Part shown: positions 33,560 to 40,079 of the stretch, in pieces
How the letters are laid out: every line of letters starts with the position of its first letter
How positions within the stretch are numbered: the stretch's first letter is position 1
Origin: Pseudomonadota bacterium
Lineage (GTDB): Bacteria > Pseudomonadota > Alphaproteobacteria > Acetobacterales > Acetobacteraceae
Direction of reading: 5' to 3'
Assembly: GCA_018240635.1 (NCBI GenBank)
Contig: JAFEFJ010000007.1
Location: forward strand, 1-40,079
Length of the DNA: 40,079 nucleotides
Notes under the pieces: generated by a model
Told to the model about the DNA's origin: nothing
Databases searched by the model: none
Seen by the model: only the letters and a program-made list of their open reading frames with translations
Program-made: the position numbers and the translations under genes

Positions 33560-34432
33560 TTACTGCCCGCCGCCGAGCGAATGCACGTATAGCGCAAGCG
33601 CCTTGATGGTGGCGGGATCGAGACGTGTGTTCCAGTTCGGCATCACGCCCATGCGCGGATTGGTCACCTGTGAGACGATCGTCTCCAGGCTGCCGCCATA
33701 GAGGTGCACCTTGCTCGCGAGGCGGGGCGCGCCCATCTGCGGGTTGCCCTGTCCGGCGTCGCCGTGGCAGGCGGCGCAGTTCTCCGCGAAGATCTTCTGG
33801 CCTTCGGCAATGTCGGCCGCCAGCGGCGGATGGCCGTAGAACTTCGCATGGACGAAGTCGGCCACCGCCTGGATCTGGTCCGGCTTCAGGATGCCGTCGG
33901 CGCCGAAGCGCGGCATCGCGCTCTGCCGCGCATCGGGATCGGCGGAGCGGATGCCGTGCGTGATGGTCTGCTGGATGTCTTCCAGCGTGCCGCCCCAGAT
34001 CCAGGCCCCCGCCGCGAGCGCCGGGTAGCCGGGCCGCCCCGCGCCGCCCGCGCCGTGGCACGGCTGGCAGTTGGTGGCGAAGGTGATGCGCCCGTCGGTG
34101 AGCGCCACCTCGAGAAGTGCCGGGTCCTTGCGGATATCCGCGAAGGACAGAGCGGCGATCTTGTCCATCGACGCCTGGCGCTGCGCCGCGACCTCGGCCA
34201 CCGCCGCATCGACGGCGCGGCGCTGCGAGTAGCCGAGCACGCCCTTGAAGTAGCCCGTGCCGTAGGGGATCGAGGGATACAGGATGAACATCCCGATCGC
34301 CCAGGCGATGCAGGCGTAGAAGACATACAGCCACCATTTCGGCAGCGGCGTGTTCAGCTCCTTGATGCCGTCCCATTCGTGGCCGGTGGTTTCCCGCCCG
34401 GTGACGGAGTCCTTTTCGATCTTCGTGGGCAC
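33560..34432 (-). CDS. ccoP: cbb3-type cytochrome c oxidase subunit III (diheme cytochrome c)
   Basis: 290 residues. A single membrane helix (WWLYVFYACIAWAIGMFIL) anchors two cytochrome c domains with heme sites C122-QP-C125-H126 and C219-AA-C222-H223, which pass electrons to CcoO/CcoN. The start is the GTG at 34432, which shares its first base with the last base of the ccoQ TAG stop, so translation is coupled. Length and layout are normal for the family. Confidence 0.96.
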   Translation of the reverse strand: MPTKIEKDSVTGRETTGHEWDGIKELNTPLPKWWLYVFYACIAWAIGMFILYPSIPYGTGYFKGVLGYSQRRAVDAAVAEVAAQRQASMDKIAALSFADIRKDPALLEVALTDGRITFATNCQPCHGAGGAGRPGYPALAAGAWIWGGTLEDIQQTITHGIRSADPDARQSAMPRFGADGILKPDQIQAVADFVHAKFYGHPPLAADIAEGQKIFAENCAACHGDAGQGNPQMGAPRLASKVHLYGGSLETIVSQVTNPRMGVMPNWNTRLDPATIKALALYVHSLGGGQ

Positions 34433-34587
34433 TACACATCATCCTCAAGAGGGATACGGCCGCGGCGCTCCATTTCCGCCTTGCGGGTGGGCCAGTAGGC
34501 GCCGATCACGATGGCGACGAAGACCAGCATCATGATGACGATGGAATAGTGTGACGCCCACTGCATCAGCTGGATCAGGCCGATCAT
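34432..34587 (-). CDS. ccoQ: cbb3-type oxidase small subunit CcoQ
   Basis: 51 residues, one membrane helix ([19 protein letters not shown]) and a charged tail with [17 protein letters not shown], the FixQ/CcoQ layout. It stabilises the assembled oxidase. The ATG overlaps the ccoO stop (4 bases). Confidence 0.92.
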   Translation of the reverse strand: MIGLIQLMQWASHYSIVIMMLVFVAIVIGAYWPTRKAEMERRGRIPLEDDV

Positions 34588-35300
34588 TGCTGCAGCCTTT
34601 CCGTGTTGGTGTCGGCGAAGTTCACCAGCGTGCCGAGCATCTGCAGGTAGGCGACGAGCGCGTCCATCTCGCTCGGCTGGCCGTTCTCCGCCGAGACTTC
34701 CACCGCCTTCGGGTAGCGCTTCAGCAGGTCGGCGGTGTCGGCGGTCGGATTGGCCTGCGCCGCGATGTCGGCGGACGCCTGCGCGATGTCCTCGTCGCTG
34801 TAGGGCACGCCGACGGCGCGCAGGGTGCGCATCCTCTCCTGGATGTCGTCGAGCCGCAGCGGCGTATCGGCGAGGAAGGCGTAGTGCGGCATCAGCGACT
34901 CGGGAACCAGCTCCTGCGGGTTCTTCAGGTGCGCGTACTGCCAGTCGTTCGAGTATTTGCCGCCGACGCGCGCCAGGTCCGGCCCGATGCGCTTCGATCC
35001 CCACTGGAACGGGTGGTCATACATGCTCTCGGCCGCGATCGAGTAGTGGCCGTAGCGCTCCACCTCGTCGCGCAGCGCGCGGATCTGCTGGCTGTGGCAC
35101 AGGTAGCAGCCCTCGCGCACGTAGATGTCACGCCCCGCCATCTCGAGCGGCGTGTAGGGCCGCATGCCCTGCACGTGCTCGACGGTGGTTTCGATGGTGA
35201 ACAGCGGGACGATTTCCACGATGCCGCCGATCGCCACCGTCAGCAGCGTGCCGACGAGGAGGAAGACCGCGTTCTTCTCGAAGAACTGATGCTTGATCAT
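34584..35300 (-). CDS. ccoO: cbb3-type cytochrome c oxidase subunit II (monoheme cytochrome c)
   Basis: 238 residues. An N-terminal membrane anchor ([23 protein letters not shown]) is followed by a cytochrome c domain with heme site C65-YL-C68-H69; the distal methionine is probably in the ESLMPHYAF segment. It receives electrons from CcoP and passes them to CcoN. It starts 6 bases after ccoN ends. Confidence 0.96.
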   Translation of the reverse strand: MIKHQFFEKNAVFLLVGTLLTVAIGGIVEIVPLFTIETTVEHVQGMRPYTPLEMAGRDIYVREGCYLCHSQQIRALRDEVERYGHYSIAAESMYDHPFQWGSKRIGPDLARVGGKYSNDWQYAHLKNPQELVPESLMPHYAFLADTPLRLDDIQERMRTLRAVGVPYSDEDIAQASADIAAQANPTADTADLLKRYPKAVEVSAENGQPSEMDALVAYLQMLGTLVNFADTNTERLQQ

Positions 35301-35306
35301 TGCGCG

Positions 35307-36815
35307 TTACTCCCCGGCCACGCCGAAAGCCCCGGCCGGCGCGGCGATGGGCGCCGGCCGCATCGCCTGCGGCGCCTCGGTGGTCGGGCTCGTGATGGTG
35401 CGGTAGAAGTTGTAGACCATGATCAGCGCGCCGCTGAGGAAGAACACGCCGCCCAGCAGCCGGATCACGTAGAACGGGTGCACCGCGACGACCGACTCCA
35501 CGAAGGAGTACTGCAGGAACCCGTACTGGTCGTAGGCGCGCCACATCAGGCCCTGCATGATGCCGGCGACCCACATCGAAACGATGTAGAGCACGATGCC
35601 GAGCGTGGCGATCCAGTAGTGCCAGGCGACGAGTTTCGTGGAGTAGAGCCGCTGGCGGTGCCACAGCACGGGCACCAGGTAGTAGAGTGCGCCGAAGACG
35701 ATGAACGCCACCCAGCCCAGCGCGCCGGAATGCACGTGGCCGATCGTCCAGTCGGTGTAGTGCGACAGCGCGTTCACGTCGCGCACCGACATCACCGGGC
35801 CTTCGAAGGTGGACATGCCGTAGAAGCCGACGGCGGTGACGGAGAAGCGCAGGCCGGGATCGGTGCGCAGCTTATCCCACGCGCCCGACAGGGTCATGAT
35901 GCCGTTGATCATGCCGCCCCAGGAGGGCATCCACAGCATGATCGAGAACGCCATGCCCAGCGTCTGCGTCCAGTCCGGCAGCGCGGTCCAGTGCAGGTGA
36001 TGCGGACCCGCCCAGATATACAGGAAGATCAGCGTCCAGAAGTGCACGATCGAGAGCCGGTAGGAATACACCGGCCGGCCCGCCGCCTTCGGGATGAAGT
36101 AGTACATCATCCCCAGGAAGCCCGCGGTCAGGAAGAAGCCCACCGCGTTGTGGCCGTACCACCACTGCACCAGCGCGTCCTGCACGCCGGAATAGACCGA
36201 GTAGCTCTTCGCTGCGTAGAGCGAGATCGGCAGCGCCATGTTGTTGACGATATGCAGCATCGCCACGGTGACGATGAACGCGAGATAGAACCAGTTCGCC
36301 ACATAGATGTGCGGCTCCTGGCGCTTGATCAGCGTGCCGACATAGATCAGCAGGTAGCAGACCCACACGACGGTCAGCCACAGGTCGATATGCCACTCGG
36401 GCTCGGCGTATTCCTTGCTCTGGCTGAAGCCCATCACGTAGCTCAGGGCCGCCATCACGATGAAGAACTGGTAGCCCCAGAACACGAAGTTCGCGAGCGC
36501 CTCGCCGCCCCAAAGCCGCGCGCGGCAGGTGCGCTGCACGACGAAGAACGAGGTCCCGAACAGGGCCGAGCCGCCGAAGGCGAAGATGGCGGCCGAGGTG
36601 TGGACCGGACGCAGCCGCCCGAAATTGATCCACGAAAGGCCGAGATTTGCAGCGGGCCATGTCAGCTCGGTGGCGATCCAGACGCCGACCAGGAAGGCAA
36701 CGATGGCCCAGAAGATCGATGCGATGACGAATTTCTTCACCACCGCGTCGTTGTAGATGGGCGCCGGCCCGAGAACGCTCTCCGCCACGCCGCCATGCAT
36801 GACCGCGTCAGACAT
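35307..36815 (-). CDS. ccoN: cbb3-type cytochrome c oxidase subunit I
   Basis: 502 residues, about twelve membrane helices; the catalytic subunit that reduces oxygen to water and pumps protons with high oxygen affinity. The heme and CuB histidines are visible in [41 protein letters not shown] and [14 protein letters not shown]. The ATG at 36815 (MSDAVMHGG) lies inside the end of the upstream 72-residue gene (8-base overlap), so the oxidase subunit is translationally coupled to it. Confidence 0.97.
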   Translation of the reverse strand: MSDAVMHGGVAESVLGPAPIYNDAVVKKFVIASIFWAIVAFLVGVWIATELTWPAANLGLSWINFGRLRPVHTSAAIFAFGGSALFGTSFFVVQRTCRARLWGGEALANFVFWGYQFFIVMAALSYVMGFSQSKEYAEPEWHIDLWLTVVWVCYLLIYVGTLIKRQEPHIYVANWFYLAFIVTVAMLHIVNNMALPISLYAAKSYSVYSGVQDALVQWWYGHNAVGFFLTAGFLGMMYYFIPKAAGRPVYSYRLSIVHFWTLIFLYIWAGPHHLHWTALPDWTQTLGMAFSIMLWMPSWGGMINGIMTLSGAWDKLRTDPGLRFSVTAVGFYGMSTFEGPVMSVRDVNALSHYTDWTIGHVHSGALGWVAFIVFGALYYLVPVLWHRQRLYSTKLVAWHYWIATLGIVLYIVSMWVAGIMQGLMWRAYDQYGFLQYSFVESVVAVHPFYVIRLLGGVFFLSGALIMVYNFYRTITSPTTEAPQAMRPAPIAAPAGAFGVAGE

Positions 36816-37026
36816 CGTGGCGCACCCGCACCAGTGCGCGCGCCGCATCGATCCGGTCGTAGCGGCGCTTGATCAGCCCGAGGATGAACAGGGCGGCGAA
36901 CGCCACCAGTCCCAGGCCGAACACATACATCTCGCCATCGGCGGCACGCGCCGCCAGGAAAAGTCCGATCAGGCCGAAGATCGCCATCAAGGCGCCAACG
37001 ACGAAGTCACCCGGCTCGCTGTCCAT
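36808..37026 (-). CDS. Small two-helix membrane protein leading the cco operon
   Basis: 72 residues, not recognised as a named Cco protein. After MDSEPGD come two membrane helices ([19 protein letters not shown] and [20 protein letters not shown]), and a basic tail [19 protein letters not shown] that should face the cytoplasm. AAGGAG precedes the ATG. It is the first gene after the FNR/FixK box and overlaps ccoN by 8 bases, so it should be made together with CcoN at low oxygen. A role as assembly factor or extra small subunit of the oxidase is inference. Confidence 0.75.
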   Translation of the reverse strand: MDSEPGDFVVGALMAIFGLIGLFLAARAADGEMYVFGLGLVAFAALFILGLIKRRYDRIDAARALVRVRHDV

Positions 37027-37078
37027 CCGCAAGACTCCTTCTCTGACGAGAACTTGAGCGGGAGGGCCCGGCGCCGAC

Positions 37079-37092
37079 ATGATCCATGTCAA
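37079..37092. promoter_or_regulatory. FNR/FixK box before the cco operon
   Basis: ATGAT-CCAT-GTCAA on the plus strand (TTGAC-ATGG-ATCAT on the minus), close to TTGAT-N4-ATCAA. Its centre is 59 bases before the first gene of the operon, the same distance as at hemN. The divergent gene at 37129 starts 37 bases away. Confidence 0.7.
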
Positions 37093-37128
37093 TGTTGCGA
37101 TGCGTCATAGCGGGTCAGGGTGCGGGGT

Positions 37129-37884
37129 ATGGAGGCGGTGCAATGGCTTGGAGCGCTCTGCGCAAGCGAGCCCGCGCTGCGCGGCGGCATCCTGGCGGGG
37201 TTGTTCCTGGCGGGCGCCGCGGGCAGCGTGATGCACTGCGCGCCGATGTGCGGCCCGTTCGTGCTGGGGCAGGTCGCCGATAGGATGGCGCGCCTGCCGG
37301 CGGCGCTGATCTGCGAACGCCGCCGCCTGTCGGCGGGACTGCTGCTGCCGTACCACGCGGGCCGGCTGCTGACCTATGCCGGGCTCGGCGCGCTTGCCGC
37401 CGCGTCGGCCGCCGTGCTGAGCCGGGCGCCCTGGATGCGTGGGCTATCCGGCACGTTGCTCGCGCTGGCGGGCGTGATCTTCCTGGCGCACGCGCTGCAC
37501 CGGCTGGCGCCGGGCCGCCTGCCCTTCGCGCCGGTGCTGGAGCGCGCCCCGCCCGGCATCGGGCGCGCCCTCGCGCGCGGCGTCGCGCGCGTGCCGCGCG
37601 GCACGGCGGCGGGCGAGTTCGCGATGGGGCTGTTGCTGGGCTTCCTGCCCTGCGGCTTTCTCTATGGCGCGCTGATCGCCGCCGCCGCGACGGGACGGCC
37701 CGCGATGGGGGCGGCGGCGATGCTGTGCTTTGGGTTGGGAACGGTGCCGAGCCTTGCGGTGGTCGGCATCGCGGGTCAGGCCGCCGGGCGGCGCTGGCAG
37801 CGGGGCGTCGCTCTGGCAGGGCCGGCGCTGATGACCGTCAACGCGGTGGCGCTGCTGCTGCTGGCGTGGCGGCAGATGGCGTAG
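37129..37884 (+). CDS. TauE/SafE family (UreH-like) membrane protein
   Basis: 251 residues with about six membrane helices. The family signature AGSVMHCAPMCGPFVLG near the start has a His-Cys...Met-Cys cluster suited to copper, and a later pair ...LLGFLPCGFLYGAL completes the transporter-like core. Related proteins are often encoded beside cbb3 operons and are thought to help copper supply, which fits its place divergent from ccoN across the FNR/FixK box. The ATG at 37129 is taken; GTG at 37120 is possible. It ends at a hairpin terminator. Confidence 0.85.
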   Translation: MEAVQWLGALCASEPALRGGILAGLFLAGAAGSVMHCAPMCGPFVLGQVADRMARLPAALICERRRLSAGLLLPYHAGRLLTYAGLGALAAASAAVLSRAPWMRGLSGTLLALAGVIFLAHALHRLAPGRLPFAPVLERAPPGIGRALARGVARVPRGTAAGEFAMGLLLGFLPCGFLYGALIAAAATGRPAMGAAAMLCFGLGTVPSLAVVGIAGQAAGRRWQRGVALAGPALMTVNAVALLLLAWRQMA

Positions 37885-37893
37885 CACCCATGG

Positions 37894-37919
37894 CTCCCCC
37901 TCCCGCGAGGGAGGGGGAG
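37894..37919. terminator. Perfect hairpin between convergent genes
   Basis: CTCCCCCTCCC, GCGA tetraloop, GGGAGGGGGAG: an 11-bp perfect stem in the 46-base gap between the TauE/SafE gene and the helicase gene. It serves both directions; no T-run follows on either side. Confidence 0.75.
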
Positions 37920-37930
37920 GGTATCGCGGC

Positions 37931-39184
37931 TTACGCGGCGGCGCGGGCGGGGCCGCGGAAGCGGGCGCGGCGGCGGTTGCGGGCCGGGGGTGCGCCATGG
38001 GGTGCGCCATGCTTGGCCGCGGCGGGGCCCCGGTCGTGCTGGCGCGTCTCCTCCGGCACCCGGCCGACGGGCGAGATCGTCACGCGGGTCAGCCGTTCGA
38101 TGGCGCGCAGCGCGGAACGCTCGGCGGAGTCGCAGAACGAGATCGCAATCCCATCCGCCCCCGCGCGCGCGGTCCGGCCGATGCGGTGGACGTAGCTTTC
38201 GGGCTCCACCGGCAGGTCGAAGTTGATGACATGCGAGATCTGCGGCACGTCGATGCCGCGCGCGGCGATGTCGGTCGCCACCAGCACGCGCGCCCGGCCC
38301 GAGCGGAAGCGGTCGAGCGCCCGCTCGCGCTGCGACTGGCTCTTGTTGCCGTGCAGCGCCTCGGCGCCGATGCCCGCGCCGTCGAGATGCTCGGCGACCC
38401 GGTTCGCGCCGTGCTTGGTGCGGGTGAACACGATCACCCGCTGCATCGCCGCATCCGTCAGCAGATCGATCAGCAGCGCGCGCTTGCCCGCGGTATCGAC
38501 GTGATGGACGTACTGCGCGATGCGCTCGGGCGTGGGCGCCTGGGGCGTGATCTCGACGCGCTCGGGATCGCGCAGGAAGGCGGCGGCGAGCTGCGCCACC
38601 TCGGGCGGCATCGTGGCCGAGAACAGCAGCGACTGGCGGGCCTGGGGCAGCGCCGCGACGATCTGGCGGATGTCGCGGATGAAGCCCAGGTCGAGCATCC
38701 TGTCGGCCTCGTCGAGCACGAAATGCGTGGCTTCGTCCAGGCGCAGGTGCTTCGTGCCCATCAGGTCGCGGATGCGGCCCGGGGTGCCCACGACGATGTC
38801 GGGGCCGCGGCGCATGCGCTCCTCCTGCGGCCGGCGGCCCACGCCGCCCAGGATGACGGCGGTGGAGACCTTCAGGTTCACCGCGTAGGAGCGGATCTCG
38901 GTCTCGATCTGCAGGGCAAGCTCGCGCGTCGGCGCCAGGATCAGGCAGCGCGTGCCGAAGGGCCGCGCTCGGCCGGGCCGGTCGTTCAGGTGCTGCAGGA
39001 TCGGCAGCGCGAAGGCGGCGGTCTTGCCGGTGCCGGTCTGGGCGATGCCCAGCAGGTCGCGGCCGGCGAGCAGCGACGGGATCGCGCCGTGCTGGATCGG
39101 CGTCGGCGTCGTGTAGCCGCGCGCGTCGAGCGCGCGCAGGATCGGCTCGGCCAAGCCGAGCGAAGCAAAGGTCGTGGGGGTCAA
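37931..39184 (-). CDS. DEAD-box ATP-dependent RNA helicase (RhlE-like)
   Basis: 417 residues from the TTG at 39184 (TPTTFASLGLAEPIL); unwinds RNA with ATP, typically in ribosome assembly or RNA decay. Q motif GYTTPTPIQ, AQTGTGKT, PTRELA, DEAD (in VLDEADRML), SAT, ATDIAARGID and HRIGRTARAG are all present. The C-terminus is a short Arg/Ala/Pro-rich tail (about 40 residues). The frame is open to 39346, but the extra residues do not resemble the family; GGAG lies 12 bases before the TTG, a rather long spacing. CTG or TTG starts nearby cannot be excluded. Confidence 0.92.
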   Translation of the reverse strand: MTPTTFASLGLAEPILRALDARGYTTPTPIQHGAIPSLLAGRDLLGIAQTGTGKTAAFALPILQHLNDRPGRARPFGTRCLILAPTRELALQIETEIRSYAVNLKVSTAVILGGVGRRPQEERMRRGPDIVVGTPGRIRDLMGTKHLRLDEATHFVLDEADRMLDLGFIRDIRQIVAALPQARQSLLFSATMPPEVAQLAAAFLRDPERVEITPQAPTPERIAQYVHHVDTAGKRALLIDLLTDAAMQRVIVFTRTKHGANRVAEHLDGAGIGAEALHGNKSQSQRERALDRFRSGRARVLVATDIAARGIDVPQISHVINFDLPVEPESYVHRIGRTARAGADGIAISFCDSAERSALRAIERLTRVTISPVGRVPEETRQHDRGPAAAKHGAPHGAPPARNRRRARFRGPARAAA

Positions 39185-39437
39185 AGGAATACGAGTCTCC
39201 AGCGCGCGGGGGCCGCTCGATGCGGCGGAAATGCGCGCTCGGTGTCCGCCTTCCCCGCGTAAACAAAGGGGCGAACCGGTTTCGGAGCGGATTTTCCGGG
39301 AAGGGCGGCCGATGCCTTGCTGCGATGCAGGGAGCGGGCGCGCCAATTACGCGGTCACGGAAGTCGCACCGCTTAAATGATTGATTTGCCGCGATGGCGC
39401 AAGGGAAACGTACGCAACCCCGCCCCGCGCGGGTCTT

Positions 39438-40079
39438 TCAGGCCGCGGTGATGCGGTTCGCCGGCAGCGCGGTGTCGGCCCAGGCGGCGAGGTCCGGGGT
39501 GCGGCCCTCGCCGATCATCTTGCGCACGGCGCGCAGATCGCGCGGGGCGTTGACCGCGATCACGCCCGCCGCCCGTCCGTCCTGGCGCAGCACGAGCCAA
39601 GCGCCGCTGCCTGCCTCCGGCGTGCCGCGCCGAACGGCGCGTACGCCTAGATCGGGCAGGCCCAGGATCTGCAGGTTGACGTCGTACTGGTCGGACCAGA
39701 ACCACGGCGTCTCGTCGTAGGCGGCGGGCTGCCCGAGCGCCGCCTTGGCCGCGACGATCGCCTGGTTCTGCGCGTTGGCCCATGATTCCAGCCGCAGCAT
39801 CCCGCCCGCGAAGCCGCTCGGGTGCCGCGTCGCGTCGCCCGCGGCGAAGATCGCGGGATCGGACGTCCGGCCCGCCGCGTCCACCACGATGCCGTTGTCC
39901 ACCGCGAGCCCCGCCGCCTCCGCCAGCGCGGTCTCGGGCAGGATGCCGATGCCCACCAGGACGTGATCGGCGGCGAAGCGCCGCCCGTCGGCGGCCTCGG
40001 CGGTCACGCCGTCGCCCCGCAGGTCCAGGCGCGCGACCGGGCAGCCGGTGACGACCTCCACGCCGTTGCGCTCGTGCAG
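39438..40079 (-). CDS. Ferredoxin-reductase-type FAD/NAD(P) oxidoreductase, N-terminus beyond window
   Basis: The C-terminal 213 codons of a flavoprotein related to rubredoxin, putidaredoxin and dioxygenase ferredoxin reductases, which pass electrons from NAD(P)H to a ferredoxin. Visible are the end of the NAD domain (VLVGIGILPET), the second FAD motif (AIFAAGDATRHP), the ESWANAQNQ helix and the C-terminal reductase domain opening with WFWSDQYDVNLQILG. The FAD-binding N-terminus lies past 40079. It precedes the helicase gene by 253 bases on the same strand. The partner is not in the window. Confidence 0.9.
   Translation of the reverse strand: MHERNGVEVVTGCPVARLDLRGDGVTAEAADGRRFAADHVLVGIGILPETALAEAAGLAVDNGIVVDAAGRTSDPAIFAAGDATRHPSGFAGGMLRLESWANAQNQAIVAAKAALGQPAAYDETPWFWSDQYDVNLQILGLPDLGVRAVRRGTPEAGSGAWLVLRQDGRAAGVIAVNAPRDLRAVRKMIGEGRTPDLAAWADTALPANRITAA

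Overview
The window is very GC-rich DNA with strongly GC-biased third codon positions, dense and mostly intact genes, and a complete ccoNOQP-ccoGHIS set. Together with the Nramp subtype and the eukaryote-like ornithine decarboxylase this suggests an alphaproteobacterium, most likely Rhodospirillales/Acetobacteraceae. The family placement is an inference from gene content; no ribosomal RNA is present.

Layout. 1-4539: 3' part of an ornithine decarboxylase gene (minus) with a long leader region carrying a stem-loop and a perfect CRP-type palindrome, then a 62-residue orphan, a beta-hydroxyacid dehydrogenase, a degenerate OmpA-like lipoprotein and an Nramp-type transporter with unusual metal-site motifs. 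4544-14488 (minus): a three-gene operon tpsB - tpsA - CHAT/TPR lipoprotein, i.e. a two-partner secretion system with a predicted caspase-like peptidase attached. This is the most system-like novelty of the window. 14731-19704: small orphan, enolase-superfamily enzyme, proline-rich lipoprotein, patatin phospholipase, and a TVP38 membrane protein overlapping a MerA-like flavoprotein. 19777-21148: tRNA-Asn followed 20 bp later by a complete IS481-type insertion sequence with bipartite terminal repeats. 21160-24649: two small orphans, a trimethylamine-dehydrogenase-type flavoprotein and a SOUL lipoprotein.

24656-37884 is a low-oxygen respiration block: hemN (minus), divergent from a translationally coupled pair of 2OG-Fe(II) oxygenases with an FNR/FixK box between them; then on the minus strand a GT-C-like membrane protein, ccoS, ccoI, ccoH, ccoG, ccoP, ccoQ, ccoO, ccoN and, first in the operon, a 72-residue two-helix membrane protein. 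A second FNR/FixK box precedes this operon and a TauE/SafE (UreH-like) membrane protein is divergent from it. The two boxes imply that heme synthesis and the high-affinity cbb3 oxidase are switched on together at low oxygen. ccoI carries an in-frame 66-bp palindromic element.

37894-40079: a perfect hairpin terminator, a DEAD-box RNA helicase (minus) and the 3' part of a ferredoxin-reductase-type flavoprotein gene (minus) cut by the window edge.
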